Origin: JAZKBN01 sp040388605
GTDB taxonomy: Bacteria; Bacteroidota; Bacteroidia; Cytophagales; Flexibacteraceae
Reading direction: 5' to 3'
Assembly: GCA_040388605.1 (NCBI GenBank)
Contig: JAZKBN010000005.1
Span: 1-64,000 of the forward strand
Length of the DNA: 64,000 bases
Each line of letters starts with the position of its first letter. The first letter of the stretch is position 1. Both the position numbers and the translations under genes were made by a program. The notes under the pieces were generated by a model, which saw nothing but the letters and a program-made list of their open reading frames with translations, ran no database searches and was not told where the DNA came from. Positions 35,757-43,564 of the stretch are shown here, piece by piece.

Positions 35757-37916
35757 TTATTTCAGCCCTGACACTTCGTAGCGTTTCGCTTTTGTTGCGG
35801 TCTTTTTCTTAGCAGGCTTTTGGGTTAGCGCATCGTATAAATGGTAACCGGCTATACCTAGGGCCCCTGCGCCTACAACTACAGCAATTGGGTTTTCCTT
35901 GGCATAAGCAATAGCGGAGTCAACTATTGCAATGCCGTTCAGGCCGTCAGTTGTGGATGCCATTGCGCGGTTATATGCAGCAGCTGCCTCAGCGCTGTCG
36001 TCAGGTAACTGTTGTACCTGCGAGGTCTGCGCTATCGGCTGAACTTTATTTGTTGATGTAAGTGCGCTTATAATCTTAGACGCAGTAGGGCCAACGCCCG
36101 GGAGATAGTTTGCAGCGCTTGAAGCTATCGGGGCAAGGAATGAAATCCCTTTGCCGAACCATGTTTTTCCAAGTCCTTCTATAGTTCCGGGTATTTCACC
36201 TGAACCAACTTTATGGCCGTTGGCCTGTAAGCGGCTTAGGTTTGCGTTACGCAGTTTGAAAATGTTGCGGAGCGTATTAAGGGGAATATAAACGCCAAGC
36301 TTCCTTTCAGCAGCCGGTGCCGGCGCTGCCTGTACCACAGGTACCTGAGCAGCTGCAGCTGGAGTTGCAACAGGTGTTTTTACGCGGCGGCGGGTTACGC
36401 GCGCTTTATGAACTGCGCCAAGCCCGTTTACTACACCTATGGTTTCTCCCGATACATTATCGTGGCCTGTTAGGTAAGCACCCAGGCTGCTCACACCGTT
36501 CATGTCGAATACGTGAAGGTCTCCGTCAGGTCCTGCAAGGCCGTTTATATCATCGGAGCCTTCAAACTCGAAATCTCCGAAGCCCATTACATGGCCTTCA
36601 AGTGCTGCCAGGCCTGCTTCTCCCAGGAAGCCTGCAAGCCCCTGTAAGCCACCTTGGCCGGTGGTATATTTCTTCCATAACGGAAGGAAGTCCTCGTAGG
36701 TAATCCATAGACCCGGGCGGGCGGAATACTGGTTGATGCTGATTTCTCCCAGGCCGTTCATGCCGAACATGGCATCCAGGGTATGATCAGTTCCGGCAAG
36801 TGCAACACCGGGGTTTTGTATATTTGCACCGGGAATTAAAACAAGGCCCTGGCCGTTGCTGAAGTCGCTGTAATAGGTGCCGTCAACCTTGGTGCCTCGC
36901 AGGTGGCCGTCTTTAACAGCGAACCTGAGCAGGCCTGAGCGCCCGTCCCACTGACCGTTTATGAGCAGTTTTTTATTAAAAAGTTGTTTTCCGTAAGCCG
37001 AACCTGAATAGGTGCAAACCCATCCGGGGCTGTTCGGCAGGTTTTCGTCAGAGAGCTGCACAGTGCGGCCGTCTTTGAGCACACCTGAGTTATAGGTTAC
37101 TGTAGCAGGTGCCACAACCGCACTGGGTACAGCTGCAGGCGGCACCATTTGGGTTGAAGCTACCACTGCAGCAGCGGCGGCAGGATTTGCGGCTGTTTCT
37201 GCAGGGGTTGGCGTTGGCTGTGATGCAACTTTTTTACCTTTGCGGGTACGAATCCTTGGGGCCCGGCCAAAGTCGCCGAAGCCTTCTACTATATAATCGG
37301 TTACTCCTGCAATGGTGGAATTTTCGCCTTCAGGAATGCCGTTCAGGAATTCTAAGTTCATGGTATAATCTGCTTTTTTAGAAAACGGAACCTCATAGTC
37401 AAAGGCATCGGTAACGCAGTCTACTGTGATATAACCTGGAGCAGAACCGGGTTTGCCGAGTGGCTTACCGCTGCATGGTACAACCGGGTAGATATGCTGA
37501 AAGCGCGCCTTGTTATTGTACGCCGTAATACGGAGTATATGAGGGATTTTAAGGTTTGTGAGTATCGAAGAGATAAAGGTTGTGTAGCAATCGCAATCAA
37601 CCCCTTCGAAGCGGTCTGCCCATGCGCGCGCAGGCCTGCGGACCTGCTCAATGCCTTTTGCATCAATGGTGTACCTGATATGATCATAGACAAAGTGCCA
37701 GATGTTCTCACAGGTTTCATACAGGGTATTTCCGCGAAGCTTTTGAGCAATGAGCCTGGTATCGTCCAGGTAATTAGCCACAACATGCTTTACCAGCTTT
37801 ATTGTGTCGGAAACATCAGCGTTGGTGCTCAGTTTCAGGTTTTTGCTCACCGGAATCGGGAACAGCGCATTGAACTCCTGACCTGATTTTACCTTGCGTA
37901 CGCCTTTTGCTTCCAT
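35757..37916 (-). CDS. Large virion-block protein: transglutaminase-like N-terminus, GLG-rich middle, C-terminal membrane anchor
   Basis: 719 residues. Residues about 40-190 have a transglutaminase/cysteine-protease core: Cys in 'FEGVDCDCYTTFISSIL', His in 'RFQHIYPVV' and Asp in 'YITVDCVTDAFDY'. The centre is rich in Ala/Pro/Val linkers and repeats of 'GLG', 'GFGDFEFEG' and 'INGLAGPDGD' type. The C-terminus has a membrane helix ('AVVVGAGALGIAGYHLYDAL') and a Lys-rich tail. It could be a virion protease or a crosslinking enzyme that matures or anchors the shell to the membrane. The N-terminus overlaps the upstream gene by 101 nt, so the start is uncertain. Confidence 0.6.
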   Translation of the reverse strand: MEAKGVRKVKSGQEFNALFPIPVSKNLKLSTNADVSDTIKLVKHVVANYLDDTRLIAQKLRGNTLYETCENIWHFVYDHIRYTIDAKGIEQVRRPARAWADRFEGVDCDCYTTFISSILTNLKIPHILRITAYNNKARFQHIYPVVPCSGKPLGKPGSAPGYITVDCVTDAFDYEVPFSKKADYTMNLEFLNGIPEGENSTIAGVTDYIVEGFGDFGRAPRIRTRKGKKVASQPTPTPAETAANPAAAAAVVASTQMVPPAAVPSAVVAPATVTYNSGVLKDGRTVQLSDENLPNSPGWVCTYSGSAYGKQLFNKKLLINGQWDGRSGLLRFAVKDGHLRGTKVDGTYYSDFSNGQGLVLIPGANIQNPGVALAGTDHTLDAMFGMNGLGEISINQYSARPGLWITYEDFLPLWKKYTTGQGGLQGLAGFLGEAGLAALEGHVMGFGDFEFEGSDDINGLAGPDGDLHVFDMNGVSSLGAYLTGHDNVSGETIGVVNGLGAVHKARVTRRRVKTPVATPAAAAQVPVVQAAPAPAAERKLGVYIPLNTLRNIFKLRNANLSRLQANGHKVGSGEIPGTIEGLGKTWFGKGISFLAPIASSAANYLPGVGPTASKIISALTSTNKVQPIAQTSQVQQLPDDSAEAAAAYNRAMASTTDGLNGIAIVDSAIAYAKENPIAVVVGAGALGIAGYHLYDALTQKPAKKKTATKAKRYEVSGLK

Positions 37917-38247
37917 TTGCTTTTTTTCGGTTGAATGAAATCTGCCTCAGCATTACAAGCGCTTCAGGTAAACTGCCCTCTTCCGCCAGTTTCAGGAGCC
38001 CGGGCAGCTCGTCGGCAGGTATGTTATATAGATAGAGCTCTGCTGCCTGTTTTGGCTTCAGGCTTTCAAAGGGAGTAAGCTTCAGCAACTCCTTAATTTG
38101 TGTTGCGGATTGGCTGCTCAGCCAAACCTGCAACAGTTTTCTCAACCTGCTTTCCTGCGCATATAAAGCTGCAGGTGAATGTTTGGGTTCGTAACCTGAG
38201 TGAAAGGAGAAATCTCCTTTAGGTATGTTTTCCCGGCCCTTTACCAT
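37816..38247 (-). CDS. Helical protein of the virion block
   Basis: 143 residues, helical in residues 25-105 ('SRLRKLLQVWLSSQSATQIK', 'PADELPGLLKLAEEGSLPEA'), with a basic C-terminal end. The ATG overlaps the upstream stop by one base (TAATG). The long 101-nt overlap with the large downstream gene is unusual. No family recognised. Confidence 0.5.
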   Translation of the reverse strand: MVKGRENIPKGDFSFHSGYEPKHSPAALYAQESRLRKLLQVWLSSQSATQIKELLKLTPFESLKPKQAAELYLYNIPADELPGLLKLAEEGSLPEALVMLRQISFNRKKANGSKRRTQGKIRSGVQCAVPDSGEQKPETEHQR

Positions 38248-38795
38248 TACACCAGGTTCCAGTCTTCGGATTTGCTGAATTCTGTGGTGCCAACAGGCGT
38301 AATCAGGCCTGAATAGGTGGTTGCAGTAAGCTTTACTTTATTGCCGCCGGTAAGAATACTGATCATTGTGGCAAGCGCCGATATACCTATTTTTACAGGA
38401 TCAAGGTCCAGGCGCAGTTGTGCCGTTGCGGTACCGTTTGCCGGTATGGTGATTACTTCGTCTTTGGGCTGTGAAGTGGCCACTGTGCGGCCTTCATACT
38501 CCAGCTTCAGGTATGGGTACTTGATTTTTACCGACTGACTTACAGGGTTTGTAAAAGTCAGGTTCACCAATACCTGCTTTTTCGATTTGTCGAAATCGGG
38601 CAGGGTTTTAATATCTATTTGCGTTGCCTGCCGGGCCAGCCGTGTCAGGTAGGTTGCGCCGCCGATAACAATGGCTCCGCCTGCTACCCAGGCTATCCAT
38701 TTTCTTCCGGACTTACTTTTGCTCTCTGCCACTGGTAGGTTCGTTGCGTTTGATAATACAACACTACGAAGCCGAGCGGGACCGCTTCCCTTCAT
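38247..38795 (-). CDS. LEA14/WHy-domain-like membrane protein
   Basis: 182 residues. The N-terminal membrane helix is 'IAWVAGGAIVIGGATYL' (about 28-44). The rest matches the WHy/LEA-2 beta-sandwich pattern: 'KKQVLVNLTFTNPVSQSVKI' (the N-P turn of the family), 'PYLKLEYEGRTVATSQP', and 'ITIPANGTATAQLRLDLDP'. In cells such domains are linked to desiccation and membrane stress. In a virion block it may bridge membrane and capsid. It is the first gene of the leftward virion operon, starting at the repeat-rich promoter region. Confidence 0.6.
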   Translation of the reverse strand: MKGSGPARLRSVVLSNATNLPVAESKSKSGRKWIAWVAGGAIVIGGATYLTRLARQATQIDIKTLPDFDKSKKQVLVNLTFTNPVSQSVKIKYPYLKLEYEGRTVATSQPKDEVITIPANGTATAQLRLDLDPVKIGISALATMISILTGGNKVKLTATTYSGLITPVGTTEFSKSEDWNLV

Positions 38796-38862
38796 TTCCT
38801 TTCAATTCCGTTCAGTCCCTATTACTACCTTTAATTCCGTTTTATTCCGTTCATTTCCTTTA
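38791..38862. promoter_or_regulatory. Repeat-rich divergent promoter/operator of the virion operon
   Basis: TTCATTTCCTTT occurs at 38791-38802 and 38850-38861. AATTCCGTT occurs at 38804-38812 and 38833-38841, with a further ATTCCGTT at 38844-38851. The array lies between the first virion gene (minus strand) and the small HTH gene at 38949 (plus strand), so it is a good candidate operator for late-gene control. Confidence 0.5.
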
Positions 38863-38948
38863 TTAATGGCATTACTCTTTTGTGAAATACTTGACAAGCA
38901 GGTCTGTAAGCGGTAACTTTATGTTTCTTTAATGCTAAAGTTTTTAGG

Positions 38949-39191
38949 ATGCAAGAGCAAACAGACAAACACACCTATCTGAAGATTGAAGTAGCCCAGG
39001 CCTGTAACCTCGATATAAAAACGCTCCACCGAACCATTCAGCCCCTGATTGAAAAAAAGCTTGTCAGTTGGGATTCACCGGCCAAGGTAAAGGGGCGTAA
39101 AGGAGGTAAAAAATGGCTTTTTGCTTTTGAAGCGATGATAATATTCAGATATTTCCAAACAGGCCTGGTGCCGGAACCTGCTTTGCCGTAG
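38949..39191 (+). CDS. Small winged-helix-like protein, candidate late regulator
   Basis: 80 residues on the plus strand between two minus-strand blocks. 'YLKIEVAQACNLDIKTLHRT' followed by 'IQPLIEKKLVSWDSP' looks like a winged helix-turn-helix, and a basic wing 'KVKGRKGGKKW' follows. It is divergent from the virion operon and next to the repeats at 38791-38862. It could regulate that promoter. No family recognised. Confidence 0.55.
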   Translation: MQEQTDKHTYLKIEVAQACNLDIKTLHRTIQPLIEKKLVSWDSPAKVKGRKGGKKWLFAFEAMIIFRYFQTGLVPEPALP

Positions 39192-39203
39192 GGCAGTCCG
39201 AAC

Positions 39204-39881
39204 TCACATTATGAACTGTACTGTTAAAAACTCTTGTGTCATTAAAACGCTGCTCTTTTTGTCCTGGCAGAAACCAAAGACCCTGTATTCCCAATTTTGA
39301 ACAGACTCTGACAAGTCTATTTTTAGCCGGTCTGCAGCTGCAGCCATTTTACACAATATAACGAATTGTACTAAGGCCTCGTCAAGATCGGGTATGGTTT
39401 TAACAAGGTGCTGGCCCTCTATATCTACCCGAATTATGTACATCTGGCGTATTTCCACGAATTCTTTTGGCAGATTATACCTTGCAACCTGTTGTTGATG
39501 TGCAGGTGGTTTGACCCAACTGAACGTTGATTCAGGTTCAGGAACAAGCTTAGTTACCGGCTTCGGTTCAGGAGGCTCAGGTAAGTGCATTTCGCCTTCA
39601 TTACGCAGTAAATAAACCTTACTGATGCGGAACCTGCTCTCCTGCAGGCGCTGGAAATATTCACGGTTAATCGGTTTAAAAATACCGGCCCTTATTTCAA
39701 GTATTATTCCGATGCTGATATTTACTTCAGCCAAAATATCAGTAGCCTGGATATTATAAAAGGAGGCCGTTCTGTCAAGTGCAAAGAGGAAGCGCTGAGC
39801 TGTGCGGATATCTGAAATGCCGGGTATTGATTGTTTTTCCATTATACCGGCGTGGTGTTTTCCAGGGTTATGTCTACGCAT
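39204..39881 (-). CDS. Unknown soluble protein with proline-rich linker
   Basis: 225 residues (212 if the second Met at 39842 is the start). The first half is helical ('ISDIRTAQRFLFALDRTASF'), then a linker 'PEPPEPKPVTKLVPEPE', then a compact C-terminal domain. Function unknown. Convergent with the small HTH gene, 12 nt apart. Confidence 0.5.
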   Translation of the reverse strand: MRRHNPGKHHAGIMEKQSIPGISDIRTAQRFLFALDRTASFYNIQATDILAEVNISIGIILEIRAGIFKPINREYFQRLQESRFRISKVYLLRNEGEMHLPEPPEPKPVTKLVPEPESTFSWVKPPAHQQQVARYNLPKEFVEIRQMYIIRVDIEGQHLVKTIPDLDEALVQFVILCKMAAAADRLKIDLSESVQNWEYRVFGFCQDKKSSVLMTQEFLTVQFIM

Positions 39882-39913
39882 GATTAAATTATAGGCATGT
39901 TTTCGGCCTTAAT

Positions 39914-40612
39914 CTAAGCACTAAGTATATTCAATACCTCAGCTTCATCATAAATATTGATAACCGGCTTAGCGCTCAGGTACTCGTTACCGACCGGAAC
40001 CAGGGCCTGAAGCCTGTCTTCCGGCCTTAATTGCCGGTCGAGCCAGGTATGAATGTTTTCCCTGGTTAAAAATGCAGGCATACGGGGGCCTGTGTTGTGG
40101 CTTGTTGCAGTGGTATTGTGAATGTCGGCCATAAAATCATTGGCGGGCATTGTTATAATGGTACATGAAGGATGCATTATACCTGTTTCTTTGTCGGTCC
40201 ATACGTCCCACAGGCCCGCCATCAGCGTGAGCGCCTGCCCTTTTGCCTTGATAAAAAAGGCCTGGCCACCTTTTTTGAACTTAGGGTTCGGGTACTTCCA
40301 TTCATAAAAACCGGCAGTAATTATTACACAATGTCTGCGGCCAACAAGCGGCCGCCAAACCGGTGAAGTGTGCAGGTTTTCAATTTTGGCGTTCGCGGTA
40401 AAAAATTTAACCTTGGGCTCAGCTGAGCTCATGGGTACCAGTGGCCAACCGAAGTATTGCAGGGTATTGGGCTTGCTGTCTGTTATTATTGGTAAAAGGG
40501 TACCAGGAGCAGGGGGTATGTTAATCTTTATTGGCCCGTACACGCCGGAGCTCTGCAATTGGAGCAGGTGTTCAATCAGGTCTGTTGGTGGTGATGCTAC
40601 TCTTCCGCACAT
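39914..40612 (-). CDS. SRAP-domain protein (HMCES/YedK-like)
   Basis: 232 residues. I place the start at the ATG giving 'MCGRVASPPTDL', because SRAP proteins need Cys2 after Met removal to crosslink abasic sites in single-stranded DNA. Other family marks are 'PVWRPLVGRRHCVIITAGFY', 'EWKYPN' (active-site Glu) and 'CTIITMPANDFMADIHN' with 'RMPAFL' (the His of the family). YedK-type proteins protect ssDNA abasic sites. Several phages carry one. It may protect replicating ssDNA intermediates here. Confidence 0.9.
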   Translation of the reverse strand: MCGRVASPPTDLIEHLLQLQSSGVYGPIKINIPPAPGTLLPIITDSKPNTLQYFGWPLVPMSSAEPKVKFFTANAKIENLHTSPVWRPLVGRRHCVIITAGFYEWKYPNPKFKKGGQAFFIKAKGQALTLMAGLWDVWTDKETGIMHPSCTIITMPANDFMADIHNTTATSHNTGPRMPAFLTRENIHTWLDRQLRPEDRLQALVPVGNEYLSAKPVINIYDEAEVLNILSA

Positions 40613-40642
40613 AGATAAATTTAGTGGTAATGCCGCATAAAA

Positions 40643-40666
40643 CAAAAAAACACCCCTTTTGAGGTG
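40643..40666 (-). terminator. Terminator of the 40680-40994 gene
   Basis: CACCCC (40651-40656) and GAGGTG (40661-40666) form a short stem around a TTTT/AAAA loop, with seven As at 40644-40650 giving a T-run on the minus strand. It isolates the upstream gene from the SRAP gene. Confidence 0.7.
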
Positions 40667-40679
40667 CTTCTTGGTATCT

Positions 40680-40994
40680 TTATTTTGAAACTGTACATAC
40701 CCAATCTTCTCCTATTAACTCAAAGACTTCAAATGAAGAGTCTTTAAGGTCAAGGTAGGTTAATTTCATTGTACTAAGTCCACCTAATGCAAATCGCTCA
40801 TACTCGTATTGGCAATCCAATGTTGGGTTTGGATGCACCATATAATAATCTATAATAGGCTGTATATCTATATACTTACCGTCCCCATCTCTTGCAACTG
40901 CAAGTATATCTCCATTAATAATTTTCTCATTGATTATATCAGGCTTTAACAGCCAATAGGGTACAGATTGATAAATGTATTTCAGTGCATACAT
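40680..40994 (-). CDS. Unknown AT-rich gene with its own terminator (moron candidate)
   Basis: 104 residues, acidic and soluble ('IQPIIDYYMVHPNPTLDCQY', 'SSFEVFELIGEDWVCTVSK'). By eye the gene is more AT-rich than its neighbours. It has a long upstream gap (40995-41282) and its own terminator, so it is transcribed separately from the flanking blocks. These are the usual marks of a moron, an independently acquired cargo gene. I do not recognise its family. Confidence 0.55.
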   Translation of the reverse strand: MYALKYIYQSVPYWLLKPDIINEKIINGDILAVARDGDGKYIDIQPIIDYYMVHPNPTLDCQYEYERFALGGLSTMKLTYLDLKDSSFEVFELIGEDWVCTVSK

Positions 40995-41282
40995 ATTAAT
41001 TTAGATAAATGTGGTTTAGGTGCATAATGTTATAATAGTTAAAAAGGCATACCGTGGTCTCACGAAGTACGAATACTAAACATCCCGGACTTTCACTGGG
41101 CCTCGGCATGCCAATTCTTTAATGCTAATAAAATCACGGGGATTTCCCCCAGTCAACAGTGAGGCCAGCAAATAGCGCAAACCGGTTGAGAATTCCAAAA
41201 AACATATAAAAAGGTCAAAAAAAAGCGGCAGGAGACCCCACCGCCCTTTATCATCCTTAATACACAATTAACATTTACTGTC

Positions 41283-41630
41283 TTATTTGGCTTCCGGCTC
41301 AATAGGCAGCCAGGCAACCAATGTATTGTTTCCGCCAAGCTCAGGGTCTTCTATCCAGGCTGATTCACCTTCACTCTCAGGGTTGTCGCGCAGGAAGTGG
41401 TAAAAAGCCTGGTGGTTATTGAATTTGAGTACCTCAGCGCCTTTCTTTCCGGCTAGGGCAGCAAATTCCTTTTGGCTTGATGCAGGTGGTATAAATTCCC
41501 GCTCGGCCGCAATGTGCGGGGAAGGGAAATTTTCATCCAGGAATTCAGCCTGCTTCGCCGGGCTCAGGTTATCAAATTCGGCTGTTTTGGTTACAGGAGC
41601 CGGGGCTGTACGTTTATTTTTAGTACTCAT
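41283..41630 (-). CDS. Member of a three-gene paralogous family, unknown function
   Basis: 115 residues. 'LSPAKQAEFLDENFPSPHIA' and 'REFIPPASSQKEFAALAGKK', then 'AFYHFLRDNPESEGESAWIE', are shared in pattern with the proteins at 41696-42253 and 42836-43273. The shared core is about 80 residues; the N-terminal 20 residues are basic and proline-rich. No known domain. Confidence 0.55.
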   Translation of the reverse strand: MSTKNKRTAPAPVTKTAEFDNLSPAKQAEFLDENFPSPHIAAEREFIPPASSQKEFAALAGKKGAEVLKFNNHQAFYHFLRDNPESEGESAWIEDPELGGNNTLVAWLPIEPEAK

Positions 41631-41695
41631 TGCTTTTGTTGAAATGGGGTAAGAATTAGGAATGGATTAAGACAAAATTGTAATGGCAACCTTAA

Positions 41696-42253
41696 TCAGG
41701 CGCTCGCCTTAGCAGTTACATTAACCTGCCTGGACAGCAGAATCAAAGTCAGGCCTGCAACCAGCAGCGGCTCTTCTTTAGCGAATGAGAAGAAAGCATC
41801 CAGGGCTGCAGCAGCCGGTTCCCCGAGCTTAGGGCCTAACATGGAAATCAGAGGGTTGGGCAGGGGAGAATCTTCATCTTCGTCCGGCTCAGATATATGC
41901 AGGCTGATTGCTTTATATGGCGGGCTTGCAATAAAGTTTCCTGCCAAAGAGTGTATTTGAGGCTCTGAACCTTCGGGCTCAATATTCTTAACAGGTGGCG
42001 TCTCGCTGATCCAAACTGATTCTTTCTTATTGGCCAGCAGGAAGGCATACAGCTCAGCAACAGTTTCAAATGTGTGAATTTCTGTTTCAGGCCTTTTGGC
42101 TAAAATGTCGAATGCCCTTCTGTTGGATTCAGGTATTACACCGTGTGCTGCAGCTTCTAATGGGTTTGGACACTCTTCTGTCAGGTATTCCACCTTTTCA
42201 GCTGCAGTAAGTTGCCGTAAAATGTCGGTTCGATAGTTAATGGTTGAGAACAT
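41696..42253 (-). CDS. Paralogous-family protein with C-terminal membrane segment
   Basis: 185 residues. The N-terminal 85 match the small paralogues ('LTAAEKVEYLTEECPNPLEA', 'VIPESNRRAFDILAKRPETE', 'LYAFLLANKKESVWI'). The C-terminus adds a linker and a hydrophobic helix ('EEPLLVAGLTLILLS'). It may be a membrane-tethered version of the family. Function unknown. Confidence 0.55.
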   Translation of the reverse strand: MFSTINYRTDILRQLTAAEKVEYLTEECPNPLEAAAHGVIPESNRRAFDILAKRPETEIHTFETVAELYAFLLANKKESVWISETPPVKNIEPEGSEPQIHSLAGNFIASPPYKAISLHISEPDEDEDSPLPNPLISMLGPKLGEPAAAALDAFFSFAKEEPLLVAGLTLILLSRQVNVTAKASA

Positions 42254-42295
42254 AGGTAATTGGGGGGTAAGAAATTATGTGGATGAAATTTGAAT

Positions 42296-42550
42296 TCAGA
42301 CCGGTTTAACCGGCAGTTTTTCATTATAATCAGGTATCGGAAATAGAATTTCCACCGAATCCGGCTCTTCCTGGTTGTCGCGGTACACTATTACTTTCCC
42401 GGCTGACCTGAAGCCTTCCGGCAGCGTTTTGTCCTGTGTGGTCATAAGTTTTAAAAGCTCGGCATACCTTTCACAGGCAGGGCCATAGTCTGTAAAGGAT
42501 TCGGTTTTGAGTTCTCCTGCTATTTTTACCCTGATTTTGAACATGAACAT
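42296..42550 (-). CDS. Small unknown protein
   Basis: 84 residues, soluble: 'KIRVKIAGELKTESFTDYGP', 'CERYAELLKLMTTQDKTLPE', 'KVIVYRDNQEEPDSVEILFP'. It shares its first base with the end of the upstream gene. Unknown. Confidence 0.5.
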   Translation of the reverse strand: MFMFKIRVKIAGELKTESFTDYGPACERYAELLKLMTTQDKTLPEGFRSAGKVIVYRDNQEEPDSVEILFPIPDYNEKLPVKPV

Positions 42551-42864
42551 TAACCTATAGGTTGATCAATCTGCTCTTTCTCCTGTTTTGGATAAAATGC
42601 TTCAGCTTCACGTCCGAGGCAACCCATTGCAATGCCTAAGGCAAATGCAAATTCCTGTACATTTGACGGCTGGTAGTATGTTGCCAATACCTGATGGGGT
42701 ATTACTGAAGATGAAATGATAAAATCATACAGCTCCAGCCCTTCACGGTTGCCCATCGCAATGCGGGTGATGGATATTTGCTCCGAATCACTTGTGGCTT
42801 TAAGAACTGTGTAGCCTGTAGGGCCCGGTTCTCCTTTACGGTAGTATTTTGGGTATGTGCTCAT
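42550..42864 (-). CDS. Small unknown protein
   Basis: 104 residues from the ATG at 42862-42864 ('MSTYPKYYRKGEPGPTGYT'); an upstream ATG at 42888 would add 8 residues. The sequence has 'YDFIISSSVIPHQVLATYYQ' and a small-residue helix 'FAFALGIAMGCLGREAEAFY'. It overlaps the upstream gene by 29 nt. No family recognised. Confidence 0.5.
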   Translation of the reverse strand: MSTYPKYYRKGEPGPTGYTVLKATSDSEQISITRIAMGNREGLELYDFIISSSVIPHQVLATYYQPSNVQEFAFALGIAMGCLGREAEAFYPKQEKEQIDQPIG

Positions 42865-43273
42865 GGGTTGATTGTAGTTTAATCGCATTACGTATTTTCT
42901 CTATTTCCTCCTCGCTTTGTAATTCCCATTCAATTATTGCAAGGAAAATAGGTTGACGGAAAACAAACCTTTTAAAGCATGGTCGCTCGGGGGTACCATT
43001 AAATGTGCCGTTAGAGTAGTACCACCTAATTTCTCTTGATGGGAATTCAGCCATGATACGAGTCAGTTCTATATATAATTCTGATACTGAGAAGGTGCAA
43101 AACTGGGTATGATCGCGGCCAATGAATAAAGGATCTTTCGGTCGGTCATCAGGCTTGCTTATATACCCGTACCATGCTGCATGTTCAGGCTCAGTGAAGT
43201 TCTTTATTAGAAATTCAGCCTGTTCTGCAGGTGAATAGTTCTTGTAATCGGTGTTTTCAAATATTGGGGCCAT
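42836..43273 (-). CDS. Third member of the paralogous family
   Basis: 145 residues. The N-terminus 'YSPAEQAEFLIKNFTEPEHA' and 'GYISKPDDRPKDPLFIGRDH' match the 41283 and 41696 proteins, then 'SVSELYIELTRIMAEFPSRE' parallels their 'LY.FL' helix. The C-terminal 50 residues are specific. Unknown function. Confidence 0.55.
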   Translation of the reverse strand: MAPIFENTDYKNYSPAEQAEFLIKNFTEPEHAAWYGYISKPDDRPKDPLFIGRDHTQFCTFSVSELYIELTRIMAEFPSREIRWYYSNGTFNGTPERPCFKRFVFRQPIFLAIIEWELQSEEEIEKIRNAIKLQSTHEHIPKILP

Positions 43274-43276
43274 TAA

Positions 43277-43534
43277 TTAGGCAGGTTCATAGGTAGCATG
43301 GAAAATATCCTCTCTACAAGAATAGAATTCTCCTTTCACGCCTTGGATTATATAATGGCCGACCGGCAGGTCAACAAGCCCCTCCAAGGATTTAATTTGA
43401 AGTTCGCCTTTGAAGTCCTGTATTACTTCCTCCCATGGTGTTCCGCGCTCTTCAAGCCAATTTTTTAAGTCATGAAAATCAGCGTTATAATGAAAGGCAT
43501 TAATTACTACTGGCTTTTTTCTGAATTGTGGCAT
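43277..43534 (-). CDS. Small phage protein ('MPQFRKKPVV' family), copy 1
   Basis: 85 residues. The pattern 'RKKPVVINAF', 'IKSLEGLVDLPVGHYIIQGV' and 'KGEFYSCREDIFHATYE' is a widespread short phage protein (often read as 'P.GDYIIKGVKGEFYPCKPDIF.TYE'). Its biochemical role is not known to me. A diverged tandem copy lies directly upstream. Confidence 0.75.
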   Translation of the reverse strand: MPQFRKKPVVINAFHYNADFHDLKNWLEERGTPWEEVIQDFKGELQIKSLEGLVDLPVGHYIIQGVKGEFYSCREDIFHATYEPA

Positions 43535-43564
43535 TGATTTATTGTTTTAGGGTGAATAATAGGC

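Noticed and set aside
36317..36703. 128-codon plus-strand leucine/arginine-rich frame
   Set aside because: Antisense of the GLG-rich part of the 719-residue protein; no start context.
41076..41267. Short minus-strand frames in the gap upstream of 40994
   Set aside because: No recognisable features; overlapping frames of similar length suggest chance.
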